A stretch of 64,000 bases of DNA, taken from Corella eumyota. Its lineage: Eukaryota > Chordata > Ascidiacea > Phlebobranchia > Corellidae. The DNA lies in NCBI GenBank assembly GCA_963082875.1, contig OY720098.1, forward strand, positions 13,330,001 to 13,394,000. Direction: 5' to 3'. How positions within the stretch are numbered: the stretch's first letter is position 1; each line of letters begins with the position of its first letter. The notes under the pieces were generated by a model, which was not told the origin of the DNA, searched no databases, and saw nothing but the letters and a program-made list of their open reading frames with translations. Shown here piece by piece: positions 48,101 through 61,755 of the stretch. The translations under genes and the position numbers were made by a program.

Positions 48101-48674
48101 GTATCTGCCATTGATAACTTCACGTCAAAAATGGCATGTGCGAAAACGCAACTTTATGGTCAACGATATTGTTCTTCTTGTGGATAACCTAAGCCCACGT
48201 TGCCAGTGGCAACTTGGTCGGATTACAACAACTTATCCTGATTCAACTGGAGTGGTGCGATCAGTGTCCGTTAAGACTGCAAACAATGAGGTTAAGCGAC
48301 CGATTGCAAAATTGTGCTTGATCGTCGAGGCGGATGAAGGGTTGTGCGGTGAACCCCCTAACTGGATGCAAAATGACCAACATGGTAATCCAGGTTCGCT
48401 AGAGGAGGTTCAAGTGGGTCCAGGTTCGCTAGAGGAGGTTCAAGTGAGTCCAGGTTCGCTAGAGGAGGTTCAAGTGAGTCCAGGTTCGCTAGAGGAGGTT
48501 TAACAAGACATTGAACAATAGTAGCAAAGATGCTAAAAAATTAGTTTTGAAAACTAATCGAACTTTTAACTTTAGTCGTTAGCGACTGGACGCTAACAAA
48601 GGGCGTTAAATTGACACTTAATATGTAGTTTGTTTGTAAAATATGTTCTTCTGGGGTTACATATTTGGGGGGAG

Positions 48675-49309
48675 TGTAAGATATTGAACCAGTGTGAATT
48701 TATCGTCGTATACTTTTACGCTTGACCGATTTTATGTTCTTTCTTTAGCCAAGTATTGTCAGAGATAAGATATAAATTTAGCGTGTTAGTTTTATCTGTT
48801 TTAATCTAGTCTAATCCTATGTTTCTTTTTATGTACCTTGTGTAAATTAAGTATAAATGATAAACTGAATTACCAAGCCAACGAGATTTTACCATACCGA
48901 TATATTGTTTAACTGGGCTTTGTCTTAAAATAGTTTGGTAAGCACGTGTTTTATAATGTTTTCAATACTGTTTATTTGAGTGTTTTATAATGTTTACTGT
49001 TATCTTAAGATAATTGTGTAGGGTATTTTGTATTATTAGTAGCTTATATATGTTTCTTTGTTTTAGAAACCATATTTTTCACCGATCTGTGTGCACCGTT
49101 TTTCGTTATAAGAATTGTGTTGAAATTGTGTTGTCCTATTGTTGCGTCATATGAAGGGCTAACAATAATAAGTTCAAAGAAAGTTAAACTGGTGTGATTG
49201 ATGTCTAAACGAGTTAATAACTATAACTAAGTCTGGTGTTGGTAATTGATTATTTCTGCTACTCGTCTGAGTGTATCAAAGCCGCACTTACTGCAAGGAC
49301 GACGTAACA
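48675..49309 (+). repeat. BEL/Pao 3' LTR
   Basis: Same start and end as 41503-42137, followed by ATATT, which completes the 5-bp target duplication. Confidence 0.92.
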
Positions 49310-49595
49310 ATATTAAATAACAAACTACTTTAAAAATGCAATACTTATCATATTAAGGCATTCTACGTCACAAATTTTGCAACTTGCTCTCGAAATCGAA
49401 CTAGCTAGGGTTTTAGCTCAATTAGGGTTAGAGCAAACCAGGGTTAGCGATTCTGACCAAAATTAAATCGAGTACGCAATAAAATTCAAAACAACAAAAA
49501 ATAATTTAATTATAAATTAATTTTTATTAGCGTATATATACTTTCACTTCAAAAACACTATTTTGAATTAATTGTAAATAGCTTATATACAATAC
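49310..49595. other. Short host spacer between two LTR elements
   Basis: 286 bp of host DNA with a few AGGGTTAG-like words near 49430. No gene. It shows the two elements inserted side by side, not one in the other. Confidence 0.6.
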
Positions 49596-49909
49596 TGTAG
49601 CGAACTTTGTGCGCTTTTTGGCGCTAACACCTCCTCGGGGGCTCTAACTTACTTATCTTGTTATCTATGAGCCACTTCTCTTATCTTTTTTGTATAGTGT
49701 TGGTACTTTTAGTGTATGCTACTTTGTTTTTGATAGTTTGGTATAATCTTTTGTTTAAATTTGGGATAGGAATATTATATTATATTGCGTTATTGTTATT
49801 GTATATATGTATGGTGTTTAACCTGGATTCTATTTGAATAAGGGACAATAAAGTTAATAAAACTGTGATTACATAACAAATTGAGTGATTTTATAACAAA
49901 ACCGTTACA
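49596..49909 (+). repeat. Ty3/gypsy 5' LTR
   Basis: 314 bp, TGTAGCGAACTTTGTGCG to AACCGTTACA. Holds AATAAAG near its 3' end, a candidate polyadenylation hexamer. Confidence 0.92.
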
Positions 49910-52900
49910 ATGGAGGACCTGCCGAGATCTCAAGAAAATGTGTTGGACGATTCGGAAGTTTCTTTTAAATTGCACGAAGAAATAGAAAATTTGCTTCTGG
50001 AAAAGACTAATAAAATACACAAAAAAATAATAGAAGAAGTCAATGTACAATTAAAAAAAACAAATGGGAGAATTTCATGCTAAAATGTATAATAGAGTTG
50101 AAGAAGTGGTATCTGATTTAATAACGAGATACAAAAACATAGAAACAAAGGTTAAAGTCTTCATTAAAGAAAACAACGAAACAATGAAGTAGTTACAAGA
50201 TGTTATACTTCAACAAAAGGAAAAAGATCAAGACTGCGAGGTATTTTAAATGAGGCAACAATTGACGCGGAAGAAACAGCCAGCAATATGTTGCAAAGCG
50301 CCAAGGTAGAGATTACCGAAGCACTAAATTTAAAAGAAACGGTGTCGTTACCTGCTAGCAAATTGGCGGAAGGTTGTTCGCCACGCTTGGACACTGTTAC
50401 AGTGGACTCATTCGATGGGCAGTCGTCGTGGGAGGATTTCATTGCTAGATTTGAATTAGCAGCTGAATTTAACTGTTGGTCAGAAGATTCAAAAGGTGTT
50501 AGATTGGCCCTACATCTAAGAAATTCAGCGTCCAGTGTTGTAACCAGCCTACGCCCTGAAGAAAAAAAAAACTTCTCAATTGTTCGTGCGAAGTTAGATC
50601 AAGAGTTTGGGAAAAAGCTTATTGACCCGGTATCTCTGTTGCATACACGAGTTCGTGGAAAAAATGAAAAATTAGTGGATTTAGCCGAAGAACTCAATAA
50701 CATCGTAAAACAGTGCCCCATTTACGACTGCGTAGATAAAAGCAGCTAGATTTGTTAAAAGAAAATTGCTTTACCAATGCCCTTAAAAGCAATTGGGGGA
50801 ACTATATTCAACAATAAAAATGTATAGTCCAATTTCAATGGACGAAGCTTTAAAAGTAGCTTTACGACTGGAAATTGAAGGAACTACCAGATACGATAAA
50901 GAGCGACCGATTCGAGCAATAAATTCTGAACAAGAAGATGACGTAAGCCTTACTCGCGAAATAATATCTATGCGCCAACCCATTAACGAATTAACGGACA
51001 CCTTATGTAAAAGGCCAAGTAACGTTTATGAACGACCCCAAAGTGGAAGACGAGCGCGAAATGGCAACTTTGGCCGACAGGGAAACGGCCAGTAGTCGAG
51101 TTTCAGGGGTGGAACTCGACTTTAAATAAGAACATCCCCACTGTAAATATTAGTGCGACAACTAACAGTCGCCAAAATGGACTTTATTGTAATATTTTTA
51201 TTAATAATTGTATTTTTTTTATGCTCGTGGATACCGGCGCTGACGCCACGGTATTAAGCTTTAAAGACTTTAAAGCAACCAAATTGTCGCTTGAGCCATC
51301 ACACTTCGTTTTAAATGGAATAGGCAATGAAAAATTACCAGTGCAAGGAGATTGTACTATCAAGTGTAGATTCAATGCCATCCATATATTATGACCACAA
51401 CGTGTTAGTGTCGGATATATTAGAAGAAGGAATCATTGGACTGGACTTTTTACAAAAATATCGCTTTAACATTAACCTTACATCGACCTTTCTTCAAAAT
51501 GACCTTGAAAAAGTAAAACTACAAGTGGTAACAAGAAACAAGTCATACCCAAAAGTGATCGAAATAGAAAACGAAGGCGTGTTTACCGATGACGACGATA
51601 CCCAAAACATGATAAAAAGAGCCGTGAAATTTGTAGATTTGGATCAATGTAAAAAAGTGAAACACTTAATTAAAAGTTTTGTAAGGCATGCTAAAGGAAA
51701 ACTTCCTACCAATTCTACCTTTCACCATATTAATACCGGTAACACAGCAGCAATAAAACAAAGGCCGCGAAGGTTGCCGCAATCCAAGCAAGTAGAAGCT
51801 GACAAGCTTGTAAAAAAAATGTTAGAAGACGGAATAATTTTACCGTCTTTTAGTCCTTGGTGCTCACCAGTAGTATTGGTGAAGAAAAAAGATGGCACAA
51901 CTCGGTTCTGTGTGGATTACTGCCAATTAAATAATATAACTAAAAAGGATTCCTATCCCTTGCCAAGAATAGATTCTATATTAGATGCAGTCAGTGGGTC
52001 AAAATGGTTTGTCACGCTTGACTTAAAGTGCGGTTATTGGCTGGTGCTGGTTGACCCAGTTGACAAAGAAAAAACCGCCTTCTCAACTGGAAATGGATTA
52101 TATCATTTTAACGTAATGCCATTTGGACTTTGTGGTAGTCCAAGTACGTTTGAGAGATTAATGGAACAAGTGTTGCAAGGTATACCATCTTCTGTTTGTC
52201 TCGTATACTTGGATGATATATTAATCCACGCTAAAACGTTTAACCAACTTTATGAAAACCTGGAAGTAGTTTTTAAACGTCTGATGAACGCTAACCTTAT
52301 GCTAAATTCAGCAAAGTGTAACTTACTTTGCAATAAAGTAGAATATCTGGGACACGTCATTTCGGCCAGTGGAATATCAACATCACCAGAAAAAGTAAAA
52401 GCTGTTAAGGAATGGCCACAACCAACCGGCCTTAAGCAATTGCAGAGCTTCCTGGGATTAGCATCCTACTATAGAAAATTTATACAAAATTTTGCGGATT
52501 TAGCTCAACCGTTGTATAGTCTTTTGGAAAAAGATAAAAAGTTTGTTTGGACGCGGGATTGCACAAACTCCTTTAATACTTAAAGCTTGGACTTATCACA
52601 GCACCAGTTTTAAGCTTTACAACCCCTAACGGTCAGTTTATAATTGACGCTGACGCCAGTGACAGCGCCATAGGAGCTGTGTTGAGCCAATGCAACGAAC
52701 TGGTAACGAATGTGTTATTGAATATTATGCAAAATCTTTTTCAAGGCAAGAAAAAAACTACTGCACAACCCGGAAAGAGCTTTTGGTAATTGTTAGGGCC
52801 GTAGAACATTTTTATTTTTATATTTACGGTCGAACAGTGCACATAAGGAGTGACCATGGTTCCCTAAAATGGCTTTTGAATTTTAAAAATTCAGACGGTC

Positions 52901-54798
52901 AAATGGCTCGCTGGCTTGAAAGGCTGGAGCAATACGACATTAAAATCTTTCATCGTCCTGGTGTGCAACATAATAATGCAGATGTATTGTCGCGCAGACC
53001 GTGCATAGCTGATAACTGTAACTACTGTAGTCGAGCAGAAAGTAAATTTTTACCAATTGATACTTGTGTTTATTCGAGTATCTCAAACACCGTTTCCGTC
53101 ACTGACCTGCGTGAGGCTCAGCTAGGCGACCCCGACATAAAATGTATTCTGCTGTGGAAGGAAGCCAGCGATGTTCGACCCGACTGGTGCCAAGTGTCAC
53201 CCTTAAGCCAAACAGCTAAATCATATTACCATCAATGGGCTTCGCTTGTCGTAAAAAACGGTATATTGTATCGGGCATGGGAAAACTCCAGTGGTACAGA
53301 AACAACATTGCAACTAATTGTGCCCAAGTGCCACCTACAACTAATTCTGGATTTAATGCATGGAAATGCAAGTTCCGGACATTTTGGTATTAAAAAAAAC
53401 AAAAGAACGATTGCGGAGAAAATTTCATTGGAATAATAGCCAGACGGATGTTGCAGCTCATTGCAAAACCTGTTATAAGTGTGCTTCAAGAAAAGGACCT
53501 TTATGTAAACAAAAAGAGCCAATGAAATTACACCAGGTGGGCTATCCATTAGAAAGAGTAGCCATTGACGTAATGGGGCCATTACCGACATCTCATTTAG
53601 GTAATCGTTACATCCTTGTGGTAATGGATTATTTCACTAAGTGGCCAGAAGCATACCCGATGCCGAACCAAGAAACTGCTACGGTAGCTAAACTCCTTAT
53701 AGAGCAATTTTTCCTACGGTTCGGAGTGCCTTGCGAAATTATAAGCGATCAAGGTTCAAACTTCGAGTCCCACCTGTTTAAAGAAATGATAAAAGCTTTC
53801 GATATTGTAAAAACCAAAACTACACCATATTGGCTGCAAGCAGACGGAATGGTCGAACGATTTAATCGAACTTTGGAGGCTCAGTTAGCAATGTCCGTAG
53901 AAAAAGATCAACGCGATTGGGATTAACAATTGCCATATATATTAATGGCATATCGTACAGCAGTACATAAAAGTACTGAGCATACTCCAGCCAAACTAAT
54001 GTTTGGCAGGGAAATAAATTTACCTACAGACTTCATATTCGGTCGACCGGAAATCACTAAATATTCAGCGTGGGAATTTGCCAAGAAAGCTCATATCAAC
54101 ATTGATGAAGCTCATGAATTTGCTCGAACAAAACTACATTTATCCGGCCAAAAAATAAAGAAGTATTACGATCGTTCCACTGCGACAACGTTACTAAACG
54201 AACAGGAACCTGTATGGCTGCATTGCCCCCAAAGAAAAAAGGGTCTATCCTCAAAACTTTCGTCGCCGTGGAAAGGTCCATTTAAGATAATTAAGCGTAT
54301 TAACGACGTGGTGTACCGGATCAGACGTTCACCAAAACATCAATCAAAAGTCGTGAATCGAAACCGGTTATGGCGTTATAGTTTAAAGTTGCCAACCAAC
54401 TGGTATCGAAACAATAATGGTCAAGGCAATACACCAGTACAAACGATTAATCCACAGATTGAAAACACGGACATCCTATCTAATGGTATTAAATTACCAA
54501 CCTCACACAGAGGCCGCAACATTAATATACCACATCGTTTTCGTTAAAAACCCACCGTATTTTTCTTTATATGTATTTATTATTGTTATCGTATTTACTT
54601 CATTGTTATTATTACCGTTGTATATATCATTATTTCCCTTCGTTAAATGGTAGTTGTTTCGTCTTTATAAAGTTCACATTTTGATTATCGTTTTATTATT
54701 TGTATTATATGGTGCATGTTAATGTTATGTAGTTTTAATGTGTATCGCTTGTGTATTGTATTGATTATCTTCTTATTTAAACATCGGGAAGGGAGGAA

Positions 54799-55112
54799 TG
54801 TAGCGAACTTTGTGCGCTTTTTGGCGCTAACACCTCCTCGGGGGCTCTAACTTACTTATCTTGTTATCTATGAGCCACTTCTCTTATCTTTTTTGTATAG
54901 TGTTGGTACTTTTAGTGTATGCTACTTTGTTTTTGATAGTTTGGTATAATCTTTTGTTTAAATTTGGGATAGGAATATTATATTATATTGCGTTATTGTT
55001 ATTGTATATATGTATGGTGTTTAACCTGGATTCTATTTGAATAAGGGACAATAAAGTTAATAAAACTGTGATTACATAACAAATTGAGTGATTTTATAAC
55101 AAAACCGTTACA
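54799..55112 (+). repeat. Ty3/gypsy 3' LTR
   Basis: Appears identical to 49596-49909. The ATAC that follows completes the target duplication. Confidence 0.92.
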
Positions 55113-55524
55113 ATACACATCAAAATATATTTAAACACTTTAGAAACACAAACCCATTATAAAGAAGACAAATTTATTGTTTTGGATTTTATTATTTTCC
55201 TACCTTGTATTTAAAGATATAAAAGTAACATTAAAATCAAAATTTACACAAATAATATCAGCTTTCTATCCCCATTTATATCACGTACAAGTGTAGAATC
55301 ATCCTCCCCACAAAAGTCTATACATTTTCTCTAATCTCATTTTGCTTAAAATATTCTGTGTGTACATAGGCTTATTGCCATTGCCTAAAAAAAAATTGTT
55401 CATTTAAAGTAAAACATTTATTTTCTAGTAAATTTATATATATTCTGTCTCTTTCATAAAACAATTTTAATATGTTGATTACCAATGTAAAAAAATTTTT
55501 TTTTTCTTTTTTCTAAACAAAGAA

Positions 55525-55740
55525 TAACATTTGTTACCCCAACCCAGTTTTAAGATGTCTTTAGCAGATAGGAAATATTATCAATTTTTATTAACTAATA
55601 GTTAACCTGCTAATTGGTTATGGACTCTGAGAAAATTTGTCCTGTTAACATAAATATACTCAAAAGCTCCATGGTATAAAAGCATTAAGAATCAAACCAT
55701 GACTTTATGTTGTGTTTTAAATGCCACCGACTAATAAAGC
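55525..55740 (-). mobile_element. tRNA-derived SINE, diverged
   Basis: Minus-strand B-box-like GGTTTGATTC near 55695. The body part, read plus, is AACATTTGTTACCCCAACCC, shared with the copies at 41.2 and 55.9 kb. More decayed than those. Confidence 0.55.
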
Positions 55741-55904
55741 GCTATTTATTTTATATTTGATAGTTAACAAGCGAAGCTGGCGACATAAAACTTAATACAG
55801 GCAAAACTATCTTTTATTTAGTTTTAGAATTTTGATATAGTAGGTTGCCATAATCATCTTCAATATCATCAGTGATATAATAATTTTTTTTGTATATATC
55901 TTTA

Positions 55905-56170
55905 CCCTTAATGTGGAAAGGTCGAATGCGTGACCTAAACATAGAGTAACAACTGTTACCCCAACCTAGTCTCGAGTTTGTTGTGGCAGTTTCGGATTTT
56001 ATGGATTATAATTGTCCAACAATTATGCTGCTAATTAGTGCTAGCTTAGCAGAAGTTTACATCATTTATAGCGCCTTAATCAAGGGTGCTACCATAAGAG
56101 CAGTGGGAATTGAACCAACAGTCTCATAGGGTGTAGCAAGTGTTTTTACGACTACACCACGCTGTCGGTC
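55905..56170 (-). mobile_element. tRNA-derived SINE, best copy
   Basis: On the minus strand it starts CCGACAGCGTGGTGTAGTCG, an A-box-like tRNA start. B-box GGTTCAATTCC lies about 50 nt on. A body with GAGACTAGGTTGGGGTAACA follows and it ends GCATTCGACCTTTCCACATT. About 265 bp. This is the reference copy for the others in the window. Confidence 0.75.
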
Positions 56171-56304
56171 TAATTAATGTTACTTGTAACCTCTATAAAA
56201 ATCTACGAAACATCGTGGCTTCTTTCCATAATATTGAGTTAACTGCACCACTTGGTGGAGCATAGCATAATCCATTGTAAAAATATTTGAATTCATATAA
56301 ATCC

Positions 56305-56480
56305 GACAGTGTGTCGTAATGGTAAAGTCATTAGGCTTTACTACATGAAATCCTGGCTTCTGACCCTTCTGCTTCCATACTGTATCACCCTGGATATTAA
56401 AATGTCACAGTTTACTTGAGATTGGGTTTTGTGGCAATATATTTTTCTTTATGTTTAGGCTGTAATACTGACCCTCCACA
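56305..56480 (+). mobile_element. tRNA-derived SINE, internally shortened copy
   Basis: Starts CCGACAGTGTGTCGTAATGG, like the head of the copy at 55.9 kb but on the plus strand. It keeps GAGATTGGGTT and TTTATGTTTAGG from the body and lacks about 80 bp of the middle. Confidence 0.6.
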
Positions 56481-56819
56481 CCATAGTAAATAAATATGAT
56501 TTTTACTGATAAACGACAGACCACAACCGAATGAATATAAAATGTTTTATCTTTGTTAAGTCCATTTATATGAAAAAACAATTTATATTTTCCATTAATT
56601 TTAAATGCAATTTTACACTCAGTTGGACACCATTAGCCGCCTTTATGCGTTTCTTTTTTGTATCGCCTTATCGCCTGGTCATTTAAGTTTTTTCCTTTCT
56701 CCAACGTTCTTAGGAAGTCACGTGATTTGTGTTTCGCCTTTTTTGTGTTATATTTTTCGTGTGGTAACTTGGAATGATTTCAGAATTATATTTTAGTACG
56801 TCATATATTTTGGAATACG

Positions 56820-59800
56820 ATTCGCCCTGTTATAACAATTCATATGTTGAAATATTGCACTGGCGAGGCTTTTGAGGCAATTAAAGGTTGCAAAGTTATA
56901 CGTAACCGAACGGAGGCCTACAAAGAGCCGAGGTCGAGAATCGATGAAAAGTTTCGCGCCAGTGATCTAATTATGGATGCGGCAATGGAAACCATACTAA
57001 TTGGGCCTCCTATATCTGAGTCAGATTCCGATGCTTGGAATAAATTGGCAGACAGCATGTATTACTGCAGCTGTACTTTGAATGCGGGAGGTTATGAGTC
57101 CGAATTAAACAGCCGTGAGACGATAAGCAAAGTTTATCGACGATTGCCCAAACAAGTGCGGCGTGATTTTATTAAAATCTCAAAAGATAGAGAACGAACT
57201 GGTAGAAAAACAACCTTTGATGATTTATTACAGTTTGTAAGGGATTTAGCCCGATCATCAAGGCATTACTACCAGTGCATTCATTTTGAGCAATGTGATA
57301 AGAAATTTTCTGACATTAAAGGGAGGCGATTTTAATCGAAATTAAATCGGCCTGCCAGCAAAAGTTTTAATGTAAAGGAGAAAGGTACGGCGCCATTATC
57401 GATTGTATGCTGTCCTTTGTGTATGAAAGGACACCAGCTGTGGCGCTGCGAAATATTTAAAATGAAAACGACCATCGATCGATACGAGCCACATGAATAA
57501 CAATTGTCCTACAACAATGGCCTGCAAAACATGTAGCAAAAGACACCACACTTAGCTGCATTATAACAAACCACAACCGAATGAAAACTCAAGCGCACCT
57601 ACAAATAAAGAGAACAACGATGAAAGAGCTGTCACCGCTTGCGGCACACAGAAACGAAAAAATGTTAAATGGTTTAAAGTGCTACCAGTAAAAGTTAGGG
57701 GCAGTGACCCAAACAAAGCCGTCCAGACTTACGCATTTTTGGACGATGGTTCCGATACCAGTATTTGTACAGGAAAGTTAGCCCGTCAATTGGGGCTCAG
57801 GAAAGTCGAGCGTCATATAGAGCTCTTTACAGCAAATTTACTGACTGAGTATGATACTATTGTTAAAGGTATGCATATTCAAGGTCTTGACGAACCTGAA
57901 GCGTTTAATGTAAACGAACTAATTGTTTTAAACGACTTGGTTGACGTAAGCGAGAGCATACCCACTAAAGAAATAGCAAACCGCTCTGCGCATCTTAGAG
58001 ATCTAAAGTTTCCGAAACTTAAGAACGCCAAAATTGAATTACTTCTGGGTAACAATGTGCATAAAGCCTTTAGATTGAAGGAGCAACGTGTCGGTAAACC
58101 TGGTCAGCCATTTGGCTTGCATACAGCGCTTGACAGGACACTATTTGGTTCTGACTACTCAAAAAGGTCAGATAACAACGCTCGAAAAATTAATTTTCTA
58201 CACAGCTTAGATGACATTGACGCTTCTTGTAAGATATTGGTTAATGCATTTAATCAAGACTTTAAGGATTTAAACGACGTTCAACGCAATGAGGCATCCA
58301 TAGAGGATAAAAGGGCCCTAGGAATAATGGAATCGACCGTTGCAAAGGTTGACGGTCATTACCAGATTGGATAACCGTGGAAGGACGATTTTGCAAGACC
58401 GTCGTACAATTGGAAAATGGCTGAACGTAGGCTTCAGCACTTAAAGAAGAAATTACGGGCTAACCCTGAACTTTTTTCCAGGTATGGGGATAAGGTTACT
58501 AAATACGTAAATAGTGGCCATGCCACAATGATTCTAGATGGTGAAATTAGGAATTTAAGTAACTTTAAATATTATATACCTCATCATTTTACAGGCCCTA
58601 AATTTCGTATTGTTTTTGATTGTGCTGCTAAACATTTATGCCTATCTCTTGACGACTATTTGTTACAGGGACCTGATTTAACTAATAACCTGGTTGGCGT
58701 GCTTTGCGCTTTCGCCAGGAAAAAATCGCTTTAGTAGCGGATATAAAGGGCATGTTTCACCAGGTGTTCGTTGATCCCAGTGATCAGGATGTCAGGTTCT
58801 TGTGGTGGCCAGAAAACGACCTGTCCCGAACTCCGGTTGATTACCGCATGAACGTTCACATTTTTGGAGCGACGTCATCGCCGAGTTGCGCTGCATTCGC
58901 ATTACGTAAGACAGCCGACGACAACCTGACCGGTGCAAACAAACAAATTCTGAGTACTGTAAGGGGAAATTTTTATGTTGATGATATGCTAAAATCGTGT
59001 AGTAGTGTATCCTTGCATTAGTGAAGCCTTGCATTTGTTACATGATATTCAACCGCTTCTTAAAAGCGGTGGCTTCCATTTAACTAAGTTTATTAGTAAC
59101 GACAAAACTATACTTGCTTCTGTTCCTTCTGCAGAGTTGGCATCGTCTACGTTAAATCTTGATTTACATGAGTTGCCAACTGTACGTGCGTTAGGTGTTT
59201 ATTGGGACACCGCCCTTGATTGTTTTAAGGTGAGGGAAACGTTCAATTAAAACCTTCTACTAGACGTGGTATTCTTTCTATGGTAAGTCAGGTCTATGAC
59301 CCTTTGCCCAACCATTCATTTTATCTGCACGTAAATTACTGCAGGAAGCATGCAATTCACAAGTAGGTTGGGACGATCTATTACCCAACAGTCATATCAC
59401 TAAATGGGAAGCATGGTTACGTAATCTAACCCTTTTAAAGCGCATTAGCGTTCCTAGATGCCTTAAGTCTTCTTTGAGCATGTCAAAAAGTATTCAGCTG
59501 CACACGTTTTGTGATGCAAGCAGTCTAGGCTATGGAGCCGTTAGTTATCTTTGTGTTGTTGATTTGCATGATGTGATTTTATGTTCTTTTGTTATAGGCA
59601 AGTCTCGTGTTTCACCTTTGAAACCTGTAAGCACGCCGAGACTTGAGCTTACGGCAGCCGTTATTGCCGTAAAACTAAGCACGCTAATTCAGCAAGAGCT
59701 TGAATATAAGCTGGACAACATTTTCTACTGGACGGATTCAACGACGGTGCTTCAATACATTATTAATACGTCAACACGATTTCACACTTTCGTTGCCAAT

Positions 59801-61600
59801 AGATTAGAATTTATTCACGGTCTTTCTAAGCTATGTCAATGGAAACACGTTGACACCAAACGTAACCCGGCTGACATAGCATCTCGAGGTCTTATGCCAG
59901 ACAAAGTAGATAAGGCCGAAATTTGGTTTAATGGCCCGCAGTTTATGGGTCAAGTTGTTAATGAATGGCCCGCTCGCCCACAAGTTTTACCACCGCTTAC
60001 CAACGACGATCCTGAGTTAAAACAAGAACCAGCAAAGTGCAACTTTGCAAAAGAAAGTACAGCACTGGCATTGGGCGCCTTTTTTCTCGCTATTCATCCT
60101 TTTCCCAATTACAACGTTGCGTGGCTTCTTCGCTATAAGCAATACCTGAGGTGGAATGCTGAAACTCGAAATTTAGCAGAAAGTTCAACTTCGGTCAACA
60201 CCAATTTCCTTAGTTGTCAGGAGATAGATGCTGCCACTACTGCTATTGTATATGCTGTTCAGCACGACGTTTTTCCCGAGGTTATTAAGTTGCTTTCTAA
60301 CCATGAGAACTTTCACTCGCCTGTAGTAATGAGTAAAGGAGAACTTCGCAAGTCAAAGGTTCTCAGCTCATTGCAAAAGTTGTCTCCCATTTTGGTCAAT
60401 AATGTAATGTATTTTGGAGGAAGATTACAAAAGTCTTTGATTAATAGACATGCAAAGCATCAGATGATCTTGCCTTCAGACCACCCTGTTACTGCCTTAA
60501 TTATTTCATCTCATCACATACGTCAAGGCCATTCCGGAACCTTGCATGTGTTAGCCTCTATCCGGGAAAGTTTTTGGATTTTGCGTGGCCAGGCAGCAGT
60601 TCTAAATGTACTACGAAACTGCAGACAATGTAGACGATGGAACGCAAAAATTGGAGAACAAATGATGGCTGCATTACCCTCATCAAGAGTTACTGCCAAC
60701 AAGCCACCATTTACCTGTGTTGGTGTCGATTATATGGGCCCCATACCTGTCAAGCTAGGACGGAGCCAAGTTAAGCGCTATGCTTGTGTTTTTACCTGTA
60801 TGGCCACCAGAGCAGTTCATATTGAGTTTACGCAGTCGCTAGAAACAAATGCCTTCATCGATGCATACAGACGGTTCATCGCAAAAAGGCCAACAACAAA
60901 GCAAATATTCAGCGACAATGGCACTAATTTTGTCGGTGCCGAACGTGAACTTCGTATGGGTATACGAAAATGGAATAAAAAACAAATGCACGATGCCATG
61001 TTGCAAAATGAAATAGATTGGAGATTTAATCCCCCTGCTGCAAGCCATCAAGGCGGAGTATGGGAGCGTATAATAAGAACTGTTCGAAAAATTATACGTT
61101 CAGTTACCGGTGAGCGAGTTCTTGACGATTACGGTCTCATGACATTGCTCACTGAAGTAGAAAGGATTTTGAATAACCGACCTTTAACCCCCATTAGTGA
61201 TGATCCACGAGACTTGGAAACGCTTTCTCCAAGTATGATTTTAAAAGGAGCAATCGATGTGTCATTGCCCCCTGGAGAATTTATAAAAGTGGATGGTTAT
61301 AAAAAGTCATGGCGCCTGACCCAACTAGCTGTCGATCAATTCTGGACGCGATGGCTAAAAGAATATTTGCCGCTTTTACAATTACGACAAAAATGGCTTC
61401 GGCCCGTGAGAAATTTTTCTGTTGTTGACGTAGTGTTGATTGTGGACACAACTAAGAGAGGATACTGGCCGAAGGGAATTATAGAACAATGTCAAAGTGA
61501 CTGTAACGGACTTGTACGACGCGTGCGTGTAAAAACCGCCACAACGGTTCTTTGGCGGGACATTCGAAAGCTGTACCTTCTCGAAGCGCAGCAATGACCT
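56820..61600 (+). mobile_element. BEL/Pao remnant, second lineage, no LTRs recognised
   Basis: Coding remains in BEL/Pao order: gag-like (~56.8-57.5 kb), protease with AFLDDGSDTSICT (~57.7 kb), reverse transcriptase with [13 protein letters not shown] and FYVDDML (~58.4-59.2 kb), RNase H with LHTFCDASSLGYGAVSY (~59.5-59.9 kb) and integrase with PPFTCVGVDYMGPIP and HQGGVWERIIRTVR (~60.5-61.6 kb). The protein differs clearly from the element at 41.5 kb, so it is another lineage. I could not pair LTRs around it, so its ends are uncertain. The 3' side meets a fragment of an acetyltransferase-like exon by 61756. It is broken at about six points and is older than, or more damaged than, the other two. 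Confidence 0.85.
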
Positions 61601-61755
61601 ATAACGCGTTTTTTCTTTCATTCATTATTGCATGTATCGTTATCATTTCACCTCATGTTACTTATGTGAACTTATGAATTTTCTTGCCCTTTGATGTGTC
61701 CGTGTTTTATTGCAATGAAATGTTTTCCTTTTTGACGTTTTATTTCACGTCATAC

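Larger units (their letters stand above)
41503..49309 (+). mobile_element. BEL/Pao LTR retrotransposon, both LTRs, broken
   Basis: Two 635-bp LTRs (TG...CA) flank a gag-pol region. The target duplication is ATATT on both sides (41498-41502, 49310-49314). Parts in order: gag-like region (~42.2-43.8 kb), zinc knuckles (~43.9-44.1 kb), aspartic protease with FLDQGSSDSF (~44.2 kb), reverse transcriptase with FYVDDCL (~45.0-45.6 kb), RNase H (~46.0-46.7 kb) and integrase with the PPFSYTGVDYFGP core (~47.2-48.5 kb). A C-terminal array of 30-bp units (48390-48500) encodes PGSLEEVQV repeats. The polypurine-like GGGGGGAG precedes the 3' LTR. The LTRs differ at about six positions by eye (about 99% identical), so insertion was recent. 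The coding region is broken at about five points. Confidence 0.92.
49596..55112 (+). mobile_element. Ty3/gypsy LTR retrotransposon, both LTRs, broken
   Basis: 314-bp LTRs (TGTAGCG...GTTACA) with a 4-bp target duplication ATAC (49592-49595, 55113-55116). TGGAGGACCTGCCGAGAT, next to the 5' LTR, fits a primer-binding site, and GGGAAGGGAGGAA (54786-54798) a polypurine tract. Parts in order: gag (~49.9-51.1 kb), protease with LVDTGADATVLS (~51.2 kb), reverse transcriptase with FCVDYCQLNN and VYLDDILIHA (~51.8-52.4 kb), RNase H (~52.6-53.0 kb) and integrase with a core beginning AIDVMGPLP (~53.4-54.5 kb). The domain order RT-RH-IN places it in Ty3/gypsy. No envelope gene is recognised. I see no difference between the LTRs by eye, so the insertion is very young, yet the coding region carries about four to six breaks. 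Confidence 0.92.

Noticed and set aside
54417-54653. Possible envelope-like gene at the 3' end of the Ty3/gypsy element
   Set aside because: Short hydrophobic frame overlapping the end of pol in another frame; no envelope motif visible.
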